A DNA stretch of 53,738 nt, from contig CAOJDX010000002.1 in assembly GCA_948433435.1 (NCBI GenBank), positions 89,432-143,169 of the forward strand. The letters run 5' to 3'. Positions 18,779 through 27,215 of this stretch are shown here, one piece after another; the first letter of the stretch is position 1, and each line of letters opens with the position of its first letter. A program made the translations under genes and the position numbers. The DNA is from an uncultured Clostridia bacterium (GTDB taxonomy: Bacteria > Bacillota_I > Bacilli_A > RF39 > UBA660). The notes under the pieces were generated by a model. The model was not told the origin of the DNA and ran no database searches. It worked only from the letters and a program-made list of their open reading frames with translations.

Positions 18779-19333
18779 TTATTTAGATGTAATTTTCTTG
18801 ATTAATCTTTTATGGACTGGTCTTATAAAGTCAACAATATTATCTCCTATGGCCTCTTCAAAGGGAAGCCATTTCACCCCTTTACTTTCCTCTTTTCTAA
18901 ATGCCAATGCTTCCTTATCATCAGCCTCTAATAAATATACAACATCTAAGTGTGTATGAGCAGGTACATATTTTTCTCTTTTTATATGACCAATAATAGG
19001 AGAAGCTGAAATTGCAAAAATCGACTCATCTAGTATTTTTGCCTTTAAACCTGTTTCTTCTTCTACTTCACGAACAGCAACAGATAATAGATTTTCTTCG
19101 CCATCGGCATGTCCTCCTGGAAAAATCCAAGCGTCATATATGTTATGATATACGACAAGCATTTTTGTTCTATCTTTATTTACTACAAATGCTGAAGATG
19201 CAAAATGTCCAAATTCATTTTCTCTAGTTAATACATCATCAAAAGTATCAATCCATTTTAATATATAATCTTTAATTTTTTCTTCTGTCTCATCGAAAGG
19301 AATATAACTTTCTATTTGTTCTTTTAAATTCAT
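18779..19333 (-). CDS. NUDIX hydrolase
   Basis: 184 residues with a Nudix box G-x5-E-x7-REVEEETGL (GGHADGEENLLSVAVREVEE), which coordinates Mg and hydrolyses nucleoside diphosphate-X compounds. Residues about 130-165 (EESKGVKWLPFEEA) are typical of the fold's C-terminal part. Its ATG overlaps the previous stop as TAATG, indicating translational coupling with the 19333-19734 gene. Substrate unknown; the two neighbours point to nucleotide or nucleoside turnover. Confidence 0.9.
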   Translation of the reverse strand: MNLKEQIESYIPFDETEEKIKDYILKWIDTFDDVLTRENEFGHFASSAFVVNKDRTKMLVVYHNIYDAWIFPGGHADGEENLLSVAVREVEEETGLKAKILDESIFAISASPIIGHIKREKYVPAHTHLDVVYLLEADDKEALAFRKEESKGVKWLPFEEAIGDNIVDFIRPVHKRLIKKITSK

Positions 19334-19734
19334 TAGTTTTCTACCTCATATAATCTTATCCATCCAAGTTTTAACCATAAATTGATTTCTTCATAACACC
19401 CTACATCTTGACTTGGAATTTTGTAAATTATTAGTTCAATATTTTTATTATAGACTAACTTTTGAGATAATCCGAAAAGCAATTCGGCATATGCCTCATA
19501 TCCAATATATCCAACTATGCCATTTTTATCTTCATTCATTAAAAATAACCTATCAGTTTTAGTAATATTTTCTAAAAATTTAGTATGAATATCAGGATAT
19601 AATTCCATAAATTTTGATTCTTCAATTTCTCTTGGATAATCTAATATTTCATAATTCTTACTTTCAAAAATACTTAGCCATTTATTTACTTCTTTTTGAA
19701 GTTTAGCACTTCCCGCAATTACAATTTTCTTCAT
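19333..19734 (-). CDS. Nucleoside 2-deoxyribosyltransferase-like (Rossmann/SLOG-type) protein
   Basis: 133 residues. Opens MKKIVIAGSAKLQKEVNKW and has GIVGYIGYEAYAELLFG, the position and pattern of the catalytic Glu region in nucleoside deoxyribosyltransferase-like proteins. It shares this fold class with the next gene upstream. Exact reaction unknown. Coupled to the Nudix gene downstream. Confidence 0.55.
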   Translation of the reverse strand: MKKIVIAGSAKLQKEVNKWLSIFESKNYEILDYPREIEESKFMELYPDIHTKFLENITKTDRLFLMNEDKNGIVGYIGYEAYAELLFGLSQKLVYNKNIELIIYKIPSQDVGCYEEINLWLKLGWIRLYEVEN

Positions 19735-19747
19735 CTAATATCTCCTA

Positions 19748-20134
19748 CTATAATTCAACTATCTTCTTCACATTCTCTTCAACATTTCCAACTAGTTGTG
19801 TAATTTTGGGTAATTCATAGAAGGCAACAGTGTTTTCAATACTAAATTCTTCCTTTGTAGTAGAGCATAAAAATATTTTTTTATTTAAAGCCATGGCCAT
19901 ACCTAATTCAATATGTGCTCCTCTTCCTGCTGGTAATAGTATAATAACAATATCAGCATCAATAATACCTTGTGATTCTAAACTTGCATATTTGATCATG
20001 TCATCTTTAGATATATCGCCACTAATAGTTTTTACCCAATCATAGGTTTGCTCCCAACCATTTTCTTTTAATAACTTTGCATAGTGATTTACTAATTCAC
20101 AATTTTTCATTCCTGATCCTACATAAAACTTCAT
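19748..20134 (-). CDS. Nucleoside 2-deoxyribosyltransferase family protein
   Basis: 128 residues. MKFYVGSGMKNCELVNHYAK, then ADIVIILLPAGRGAHIELGMAMALNKKI, are typical of the family: the GRGAHIELG stretch holds the expected catalytic Glu. The enzymes transfer or hydrolyse deoxyribosyl or ribosyl groups of nucleosides/nucleotides. First of a three-gene run ending in the Nudix hydrolase. The 20135-20347 gap holds nothing I can support. Confidence 0.8.
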   Translation of the reverse strand: MKFYVGSGMKNCELVNHYAKLLKENGWEQTYDWVKTISGDISKDDMIKYASLESQGIIDADIVIILLPAGRGAHIELGMAMALNKKIFLCSTTKEEFSIENTVAFYELPKITQLVGNVEENVKKIVEL

Positions 20135-20347
20135 TATAATTCCTCCATTTATATATAGCTTATACTAAAATTCGCACCTTTTAAAGTATTTTCTCCTAAA
20201 TTTTTCACTCTTAAATAAATACTTTAATGACTATCTTATGTTAATTCCTATTTAGTGATACTTTTCTACAAAATTATGATCATATTTTTTTAGTATTTAT
20301 TTTTATTTTATATTTAATATGAAGTAACAATAACTGTAGAACTTATT

Positions 20348-20905
20348 TTAATCTTCATCATTTGTAAATGACTTAAATTGTTTAACTAACTTGGCTGGAT
20401 AAATCTCATATAGGTTAAATGTAGCAACTTCCAATTCAAATGGAATAAAATTTTTTAATAATTTTTCTTTCATTGAATTTATTTTGGTATAATTTTTATC
20501 TATATGAATAGTAATATGAAAATTTAAATTTTTAGGATTATATTTTTCATTTGGTAACATTTGATATATTTTAGACTGTAACAATTTTAGTTCTTCACTT
20601 TTTTCAATATTAAAATATAAGACATAACTATTTTCTTTTCCATTCATTATTTTTATATTATTGATCAATATTTTTAGTTTAGGATACTCTATCTTTGATA
20701 GTTCATAAATGGCTTTTTTCTCACAAGAGATATCCCATGCTGATAAAGTAAAGTGATAAGGAAGTGTATCTTCTTTTTCACGATTATCAACATTTTTGCC
20801 AAATGGAACTTTGCATAATTTATCATTTATTTCTTTCGTATAATGTTTTATTTTTTTTAAGTTAATATCATTAAAAATAGAAATAAAAGTTATTCTTTCA
20901 TTCAT
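20348..20905 (-). CDS. 2H phosphoesterase superfamily (2'-5' RNA ligase-like) protein
   Basis: 185 residues with the two characteristic H-x-T/S motifs, YHFTLSAWD (about residue 50) and LNFHITIHID (about residue 127), spaced as in the LigT/2H fold. Members hydrolyse 2',3'-cyclic phosphates or cyclic ADP-ribose phosphate products. No signal peptide. Neighbouring Nudix and deoxyribosyltransferase-like genes suggest a shared theme of nucleotide processing, by inference. Confidence 0.8.
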   Translation of the reverse strand: MNERITFISIFNDINLKKIKHYTKEINDKLCKVPFGKNVDNREKEDTLPYHFTLSAWDISCEKKAIYELSKIEYPKLKILINNIKIMNGKENSYVLYFNIEKSEELKLLQSKIYQMLPNEKYNPKNLNFHITIHIDKNYTKINSMKEKLLKNFIPFELEVATFNLYEIYPAKLVKQFKSFTNDED

Positions 20906-20919
20906 AAATTTATCTCTCC

Positions 20920-21590
20920 TTATTCCAATCTTTGTTCAAATTCTTGTTTTAATATTTTAAATTTTTCTTTCCAGTTTGAGTTTTCCATAGTTACTTTCAA
21001 TATTAGATTATGTTTATACTCTTCATTTTTCCCTCTGTAATAATTTTGAGTTTTCATATAATTTTATTTCTACAATATTGGTTTCTTTTCTCTAAAGGAA
21101 TTTTTTTGCAAATTGACTCTAACTGATCTTTTAATCTTAATTCACTGTCAGACATAAACCAAATAGATTGTTTATAATCAATATATTGTTGTAAGTTTTC
21201 ATCATAAACTTTTTTGGTATCTGAAAAATTTGATAGTCGTGCAAAATATAATCATAAAAAGTTTCATAGATATTAAATTTTGAAGTGGTAATAGTTCTAT
21301 AACGTTGACTTTCAATGGAATCGTAATTACAAGCTTGTACTAAAACGTACTTTAAAGTTACGTCTCTTCCATACCAATTTTCTTCAATATTGGGAATTCC
21401 AGTTACTTCTGAAAAATCAACACATTCACTTTCCAAATCTCATCTAGATTTACTACTTTTATAAACATTTATAAAATATTGACTAAATGAAGTCTCATTT
21501 GTTGTTCCTTTGGATTTACATCATATTTTTTGTAAGTAATGCTTCTTTCCAACTAATTAAATAATTAAGTAATTCTTCTTACTATAATAA
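20920..21590 (-). pseudogene. Frameshifted remnant of an unknown gene
   Basis: Successive minus-strand fragments change frame: around 21440-21590 a WKEALLTKN-like piece with stops, then an open 99-codon stretch (21137-21436, with TGIPNIEENWYGRDVTLKYV), then from about 21250 a second frame reading VYDENLQQYIDYKQSIWFMS and QLESICKKIPLEKRNQY up to 21060, then a third frame from 21057 (KTQNYYRGKNEEYKHNLILK) to 20920. Together they read as one gene with at least three disruptions. Family not recognised. Confidence 0.7.
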
Positions 21591-21703
21591 TTTATTTCTC
21601 CTTCCTATATACAAAGTATTATAACACAAATGAATTTAAAGCTTTTTTGATTTTTTATAATTAATTATATCAGTTAGTTTGGTTATTATAATAGCATCTA
21701 AGG

Positions 21704-21737
21704 AAAAAGAAAAAGCCCATAACATAAGTTATGAACT
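21704..21737 (-). terminator. Terminator of tRNA-His
   Basis: Minus strand AGTTCATAAC (21728-21737), loop TTAT, GTTATGGGCT (21714-21723), 10 bp with two G-U pairs, followed by TTTTT-rich sequence. Confidence 0.8.
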
Positions 21738-21775
21738 TTAAGTTTTAAGCACAAGAGTGTGCATAAAATTCAATA

Positions 21776-21852
21776 TGGGGCGCCATAAGAGAATCGAACT
21801 CTTGCATACTAGTGCCACAAACTAGCGTGTTAACCACTTCACCAATGACGCC
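21776..21852 (-). tRNA. tRNA-His (anticodon GTG)
   Basis: A full cloverleaf can be drawn: acceptor GCGTCAT/ATGGCGC, extra 5' G (-1) opposite C73 as in tRNA-His, anticodon stem CTAGT/ACTAG with loop TTGTGGC, T-arm AGAGTTCGATTCTCT, and encoded CCA. A promoter lies just upstream and a terminator downstream, so it is a single-gene unit. Confidence 0.96.
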
Positions 21853-21869
21853 ATATAAATACAACATTT

Positions 21870-21898
21870 ATTTTATCAATAAAGTTGTACTTTGACAA
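21870..21898 (-). promoter_or_regulatory. Promoter of tRNA-His
   Basis: Minus strand TTGTCA (21893-21898), 17-nt spacer, TAAAAT (21870-21875), about 18 nt before the mature tRNA start. Confidence 0.7.
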
Positions 21899-21916
21899 GT
21901 ATTTTTCAATACTTTT

Positions 21917-22795
21917 TTATATTTTCTTTTTCTTATTAATATTGATAAAACTGTCTATCATTTTCAAACTATCTAACATAACAATATAATCTACTATAAT
22001 TTTGGCATTATAACTATACTTTTTAGCAAAACTTTCAAATAATAAAAGCATCCTTCCAGTAGGCATGATATAAATCTGCTCCAACATAGGAGGAAGAGAA
22101 AAGAAAAAATTATTGTTACTATAATCTTTTTGATTACAGATATACTCATACCCTAGTATTTGACTATCCTTAATTCTAGTATATGATTGGCTTAAAAACA
22201 TATAAATTTGATTATCTTTCCGATAAAAAGTAATTCCTTGAATTTTTTTAGGTACTATAAATTCCGTAAGGTATTTCAGAGAAACACCGTTTATATAACT
22301 AACTATTTCAAATACTTTTACTAGACCATTACTTTTTTTACAAAAACTTCCTACATAAAGTTTACCTTCAAAACAAGTTAGATAAGAGCAGACTACTTTT
22401 TCTTCTTCTTTTAAAATGCTGCCACCTAAACTATTGTCAGCTACTAAATAACTCTTTTTATTCTGTAAATCTCCCTTTATAAATTCCTGATATGGATAAC
22501 TACTAACCTTTCCTTTACTATCACATATAAAAATTAAGTGATGAAGTTGATCATAACTGATTCCTCCAACATGGCTTTTATGATCAAGAATAATTGTTCT
22601 TAAAAGAATTCCTTTTTTTCCATACATTAAAACTCTAGAATTTTGATCATTAGTCGTATAACAAGAAATAAAAATATATGGATCTACATAGCAGATTCCT
22701 TGAGGTACTAGATTATCTTCTAGGGAAGGTTTAAATAAGTTTCCTATCTTATACTGTTCATATTCTAAATATAAATTTTTCTTTTTTCGGAACAT
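21917..22795 (-). CDS. Hypothetical beta-propeller-like protein
   Basis: 292 residues from the ATG at 22795, which follows AAAGGAG; a start five codons earlier lies on that site. Repeated beta-rich blocks (LVPQGICYVDPYIFISCY, GGISYDQLHHLIFICD, KIQGITFYRKDNQIYMFLS) suggest a propeller or SMP-30-like scaffold. No signal peptide or membrane segment is clear. It follows glmS on the same strand 40 nt downstream, so it may be read through from glmS. Confidence 0.6.
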   Translation of the reverse strand: MFRKKKNLYLEYEQYKIGNLFKPSLEDNLVPQGICYVDPYIFISCYTTNDQNSRVLMYGKKGILLRTIILDHKSHVGGISYDQLHHLIFICDSKGKVSSYPYQEFIKGDLQNKKSYLVADNSLGGSILKEEEKVVCSYLTCFEGKLYVGSFCKKSNGLVKVFEIVSYINGVSLKYLTEFIVPKKIQGITFYRKDNQIYMFLSQSYTRIKDSQILGYEYICNQKDYSNNNFFFSLPPMLEQIYIMPTGRMLLLFESFAKKYSYNAKIIVDYIVMLDSLKMIDSFININKKKKI

Positions 22796-22839
22796 AATGT
22801 CTCCTTTCAATATAAGGGAAAAAAATTCTAGATCATTTT

Positions 22840-24621
22840 CTATTCAACAGTTACTGACTTAGCTAGATTTTTCGGTTTATCAATATCACAACCTCTGTTC
22901 AATGCTACATAATAAGATAAAAGTTGAAGAGCTGGTACTACTAAAATGCTTTGTGTTAATTCAGTGGTTGTTGGTACAACAATTTTTAAGTAATTATTAA
23001 AGTCATCTAGTTTTGTTGTTGTAATAATAATTCCCTTAGCTCCTCTAGCCTCTGTCTCTTTTAAATTGGAAATGCTTTTTTCTTTTAACTCCTTTTCTGT
23101 TATTACACATAAAATAGGCATATCTTGTTCTACAAGAGAAATAGTACCATGTTTTAATTCCCCAGCTTGATAAGCTTCACTATGAATATAAGAAACTTCC
23201 TTTAGTTTTAAACTTCCTTCCAAACAAATAGCATAATCTATTCCTCGACCAATATAAAAACATGATTCTTTATCTTGGAGTTGTGCAGCAATTCTTTTAT
23301 ATTCATCTTGATTTTCTAAAACATTTTCTAATAGAGAAGGAATTTTTATAAAGTCATCCATTCCTGCTCTAAGATCAAAAAGATTCTTCTTAGTAGCTGT
23401 TACATAACTCATGAGAGCTAGTACACATACTTGTAAAATATAAGCCTTTGTAGTAGCAACAGCAATTTCTACTCCAGCTTCTGTAAGGATGATTCTATCA
23501 CATTCACGAGCTATTGTTGAATCAGGATTATTCACAATACCTAAAGTTTCTATGCCATCTTTTTTGGCTTCTCGCATAGCAGCAATCGTATCAGCAGTCT
23601 CTCCAGATTGGGAAATCAACATAATTAAAGTATTACAGTCATAAAATTTCTTTTTATAGCGATATTCACTAGCAGAAAATACATTTACCTGAATATCAGC
23701 ATACTTTTCAATTAGTGATTGTCCTATCATTCCAGCATACATAGCTGAACCACAGGCTACAATGTCTATCTTTTGATAATTAGAAAGATCAAGTTCTTGT
23801 TGTTTTTCTTGATCCTGATATCGATCAATTAAGTTCTTTAAAACTTTAGGTTCTTCCATAATTTCCTTTAACATATAATGATCATAACCATTTTTCTGTT
23901 GATCAATTCCACTACTTTCAGAAGTTAATAATTCCTTTGTAATTATTTGCTTTTCCTCGTATACTTTATACTCTTCTTTTGCTAAAACTGCTATTTCTGT
24001 TGGTTCTAGTAAAAAGTACTGATTAGTATATTCAATAATAGCTGTAATATCGCTAGCAAGAAAAAACTCCTTATCTCCTACTCCAATTAGTAAAGGGCTA
24101 TCTTTTCTTATGGCATATAGGTTAGAATCGTTCTCAATCATAATAGCAAAGGCGTAACTACCCGTTAATTCTTCTTTCATTTTAGTAAGGGCAGTTAAGG
24201 TATCACTTTCTCGTAATAACGAATCAAGCAAAGCAGCTGCTACTTCACTATCAGTATTACTTTGAAAGATATAGCCACAACCTTCTAGATTCTTTCTTAA
24301 AATATCGGCATTTTCTATAATTCCATTATGTACTAATGTCACTTGACCAACCTTATGTGGATGAGCATTTTGTAAATTCGCTTCTCCATTAGTAGCCCAT
24401 CTAGTATGGGCAATTCCATACATACTAGAAAAATTCCCCTCTTTTTTTATTTTTTCTTCTAATTCTGATACCCTTCCAACACTTCTAATTATTTTGGTAG
24501 TTTGACTATCACTAAGAGCTACTCCAGCTGAGTCATATCCTCTATATTCTAAGGCATATAGCCCTTTTAATAAAACATCTGTTGTTTTTCTGTTACCAAT
24601 GTAGGCAATTATTCCACACAT
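22840..24621 (-). CDS. glmS: Glutamine--fructose-6-phosphate aminotransferase
   Basis: 593 residues. N-terminal class-II glutaminase with catalytic Cys2 (MCGIIAYIGNR), EYRGYDSAG and HTRWATNG, then two SIS isomerase domains (SASEYRYKKKF, SQSGETADT) and the terminal KNLAKSVTVE. It makes glucosamine-6-phosphate for peptidoglycan. Expression is controlled by the glmS ribozyme in its leader; an added hairpin covers the Shine-Dalgarno sequence. Monofunctional, apparently first gene of its unit. Confidence 0.98.
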   Translation of the reverse strand: MCGIIAYIGNRKTTDVLLKGLYALEYRGYDSAGVALSDSQTTKIIRSVGRVSELEEKIKKEGNFSSMYGIAHTRWATNGEANLQNAHPHKVGQVTLVHNGIIENADILRKNLEGCGYIFQSNTDSEVAAALLDSLLRESDTLTALTKMKEELTGSYAFAIMIENDSNLYAIRKDSPLLIGVGDKEFFLASDITAIIEYTNQYFLLEPTEIAVLAKEEYKVYEEKQIITKELLTSESSGIDQQKNGYDHYMLKEIMEEPKVLKNLIDRYQDQEKQQELDLSNYQKIDIVACGSAMYAGMIGQSLIEKYADIQVNVFSASEYRYKKKFYDCNTLIMLISQSGETADTIAAMREAKKDGIETLGIVNNPDSTIARECDRIILTEAGVEIAVATTKAYILQVCVLALMSYVTATKKNLFDLRAGMDDFIKIPSLLENVLENQDEYKRIAAQLQDKESCFYIGRGIDYAICLEGSLKLKEVSYIHSEAYQAGELKHGTISLVEQDMPILCVITEKELKEKSISNLKETEARGAKGIIITTTKLDDFNNYLKIVVPTTTELTQSILVVPALQLLSYYVALNRGCDIDKPKNLAKSVTVE

Positions 24622-24654
24622 AAAAAATCCTCCATATCAAAAAAAGTGGAGGAT
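24622..24654 (-). promoter_or_regulatory. Hairpin sequestering the glmS ribosome site
   Basis: Minus strand ATCCTCCA (24647-24654), 12-nt loop, TGGAGGAT (24627-24634), then T run and ATG at 24621. The GGAGG ribosome site is entirely in the 3' arm. The stem plus T run also resembles an intrinsic terminator. Confidence 0.7.
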
Positions 24655-24777
24655 ATATTTTTTGTTGTAATATTGATTTTACTTTTTGTTCTATATCTTA
24701 CGAATCCATAGTCCGTTGTAGCATCCGCCGAATTTTCGATCACTACAAACCTCGTCAACCATTATGGTTCTGGCGCT
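24655..24777 (-). ncRNA. glmS ribozyme (GlcN6P-responsive self-cleaving RNA)
   Basis: The minus strand matches the conserved core: A/GCGCC with cleavage expected between 24777 and 24776, GTTGACGAGG, ATCGAAAATTCGGCGGATGC, then TAAG. P2 forms from TTTGTAG with CTACAA. The ribozyme cuts the 5' leader when bound to glucosamine-6-phosphate, exposing the mRNA to decay. The P3/P4 part looks short compared with the Bacillus form. Position directly upstream of glmS is diagnostic. Confidence 0.95.
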
Positions 24778-24820
24778 TAAGATAAATTCTATCCTTTCTC
24801 TTACTTATCCTATTACTATA

Positions 24821-24849
24821 AGTATACAAAATTTTAGAAAAGGTTACAA
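24821..24849 (-). promoter_or_regulatory. Promoter of glmS
   Basis: Minus strand TTGTAA (24844-24849), 17-nt spacer, TATACT (24821-24826), giving a start about 40 nt upstream of the ribozyme cleavage site. Confidence 0.7.
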
Positions 24850-24854
24850 TATTT

Positions 24855-24878
24855 TTTAAAAAAAGGACTATTCGTCCT
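24855..24878 (-). terminator. Terminator overlapping the AAA+ gene stop codon
   Basis: Minus strand AGGAC (24874-24878), loop GAATA, GTCCT (24864-24868), then seven T. The TAG stop of the AAA+ gene is in the loop and 3' arm. Confidence 0.75.
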
Positions 24879-25848
24879 CAATAACATCATATCTAGCTTC
24901 CTCAATTTCTGTTGCAAAGGTAGTATCAAAATTAGGTAATGCTTTATTAATAATATCTTGATAAATACTTTTTGAATTTTCTATTGCCTTTCTAAAATCT
25001 AAAACATTAACATATTTTCTATTATCGAAAACAGCATAACTAAAAGCATCTTGAATCATCGTTAACGTAACATCAGGATATCTAGATCCTATTTCATAAA
25101 TTCTCTTGTACTCACTAGTAATATCTGTCAAAAATTCCATCATTGTCTCTTTTACAAAATTAGAATAAAGCATTTTAGCACCTGTTCTTTTTTCAATTTT
25201 AGGCAAAGTTCCTAAGCAAATTTGAATATTTTGCTCTCTAGTTGGCTCCTCTACAATAACTTTTTGGAAACGTCTAACAAAAGCTTTATCTCTTAAAATG
25301 TAACGTTCATATTCTTCTGTTGTTGTTGCTCCTATTACTTTAATATCTCCACGATCAAGACCTGGCTTAAACATATTCGCAAAATCAAGACTTTCTCCCT
25401 TACCCATCAAAGTATGGATCTCATCAATAAAAAGAATTAAATGTTCATATTCTTTCAATTCTTCTAATAAATTTTGAATCTTCGATTCTCCTGTTACAGG
25501 ATCAATTCCTAGTAAAGCAGAAGTATTGACTTTAATAATTTGATAATTCATTAAGGCATTAGGTACTTTTTTATTTTGAATTAAGTAAGATAGTCCTTCT
25601 ACAATAGAAGTTTTACCTACTCCTGGTTTACCTGTTAGGATAGCAGATTTATCTGGAGTAAGTAAAATAAGCATTAGTTCCTTTAACTCTTTTTCCCTAC
25701 CAATTGCTGGATTGGTAATAAATTCTTTTTCATTAAAATTATCACCATAAGTTTTTAAAATACTGATTCTTTTGCTTTTAAGATCAAACTGTTGGTTCTG
25801 ACTAATCTCTCTATTCATTTTACTTAAATTAGTAAATTCCTCATTCAT
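24868..25848 (-). CDS. Single-domain ClpB/ClpC D1-like AAA+ ATPase
   Basis: 326 residues from ATG 25848, which follows GAGGTG. Walker A GKPGVGKTS, Walker B LILFIDEIHTL, sensor GATTTEEY and arginine-finger region RRFQKVIVEEPT match the first AAA+ domain of Clp/Hsp100. The N-terminal Clp repeat, middle domain and D2 are absent, so it is not a full disaggregase. Located beside the SpoIID-like fused gene; 63 nt separates it from the 25921-27129 gene. Confidence 0.85.
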   Translation of the reverse strand: MNEEFTNLSKMNREISQNQQFDLKSKRISILKTYGDNFNEKEFITNPAIGREKELKELMLILLTPDKSAILTGKPGVGKTSIVEGLSYLIQNKKVPNALMNYQIIKVNTSALLGIDPVTGESKIQNLLEELKEYEHLILFIDEIHTLMGKGESLDFANMFKPGLDRGDIKVIGATTTEEYERYILRDKAFVRRFQKVIVEEPTREQNIQICLGTLPKIEKRTGAKMLYSNFVKETMMEFLTDITSEYKRIYEIGSRYPDVTLTMIQDAFSYAVFDNRKYVNVLDFRKAIENSKSIYQDIINKALPNFDTTFATEIEEARYDVIEDE

Positions 25849-25920
25849 TGCTAACACCTCTGTTTTTATTTTTCTATCTTATTTCTATATTACAAACTAA
25901 TTGTATCAAATATTCAAAAA

Positions 25921-27129
25921 TTAATAAACACTTTTTAGCATTCCCATAACAGAAACATAAATATTGGAAATACGATACCAAGTGGCAAAATCGACGATAC
26001 CAGTTGCTGGAATACTAAAGATATTTTGAAATGTTTTTACTGCTTGCACAGTATCTGTTCCGAAGAAACCATCAGTTTTAGCTATTTTTTTAATTGCTGG
26101 ATAACTTCCTCGAATAAAATTCAATTGATTTTGAATAATCTGTACATCTTTTGAACAATCGTTTTCTCTAAGAGGATTTCCAGGATATGAATATGGATAA
26201 TCTTCTATTTCTTTTGCTGTTGCCAATTCTATATAACTATAATAGTATTTCAATATTTCTAGAGCACTATATCCTTGATCTCCCAAATACTTAGACCCCC
26301 ATTGACTTAAGTAACCAGCCTGTTCTGTTGTTGCCTGATAGTGAGCTAAAAGAGGTTGAGAACTGTAAGTATGTTTAATATAAGTAGTAAATATTTCGTC
26401 AACAACGTTAGCAATAGAATCAAATATCGTTCGTCCTCTAGTATACTTTTGATCATAAGTAGTTGTCGATGTAATTGTAAAATCGTAACCTTTGGAAACA
26501 TACCATTCTGTATAAACTCGATTTAAGGTAAAGGAAATAATTGCTAAAACATTAGCCTTAATTGTTTCCCTCGGCCATGTACTATAAATTTCACTACAAG
26601 CTACATTTTTAATGTAATCCGTAAAAGGAACAGAATAATTGGGAGCATTTTTATTTGATGGAATTCCATCATGAACAATAATGTATTCTGGTATAACCAC
26701 TTCTTGTAAAACATAAGGGGTTATTTCACTTTCAACTTCTTCTGTCACAGTTGGGGGATAGTTTTTCCATAAAGTAGGAGGATCAATATTTACTACTTCC
26801 TCTTCTATTAATGTATCACTCTCATTAGTTAAATAAACATTTTGTCTTGATGTTTCTTCAGGATATACTTCTACTCCTTCATAGCGCATAGTGGTAAATC
26901 CCTCTTTAGATACTACTACCGTGTAAACACTATAAGGCCTCACCTCTGATTGTTCACTTTCGGAATAACTAAGATCAGGAGCTGTTAATTCTACTCGTTC
27001 AGTTTGACCAGATTCATCAGTATAAAGTTCTAAATTGGTATTTTCCCCCGTAATTTCAACTTTGGCATTTTCTATAGGTTGAGCAATGTTATCAGCATAA
27101 ACATTAATAACTAAATAACCTCGAGCCAT
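25921..27129 (-). CDS. CarboxypepD_reg + SpoIID-like + PG-binding fusion protein
   Basis: 402 residues. About 1-100 is a transthyretin-like domain (GYLVINVYADNIAQPIENAKVEI), about 150-320 a SpoIID-like domain (VPFTDYIKNVACSEIYSTW, IKANVLAIISFTLNRVY, LSQWGS), and about 330-390 a PG_binding_1 repeat. It is the fused equivalent of the 11146-11568 and 9804-11156 pair. No signal peptide. Likely a spore cortex/coat-associated murein protein, by inference from SpoIID and SafA. Divergent from the next gene. Confidence 0.78.
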   Translation of the reverse strand: MARGYLVINVYADNIAQPIENAKVEITGENTNLELYTDESGQTERVELTAPDLSYSESEQSEVRPYSVYTVVVSKEGFTTMRYEGVEVYPEETSRQNVYLTNESDTLIEEEVVNIDPPTLWKNYPPTVTEEVESEITPYVLQEVVIPEYIIVHDGIPSNKNAPNYSVPFTDYIKNVACSEIYSTWPRETIKANVLAIISFTLNRVYTEWYVSKGYDFTITSTTTYDQKYTRGRTIFDSIANVVDEIFTTYIKHTYSSQPLLAHYQATTEQAGYLSQWGSKYLGDQGYSALEILKYYYSYIELATAKEIEDYPYSYPGNPLRENDCSKDVQIIQNQLNFIRGSYPAIKKIAKTDGFFGTDTVQAVKTFQNIFSIPATGIVDFATWYRISNIYVSVMGMLKSVY

Positions 27130-27215
27130 TTATCAATCACCTCTAACATATTATATTCTAGTTATTTGTAACAGCTCCTATTTATTTTTATATAATACTA
27201 TAAAGAGGTGAAAAA

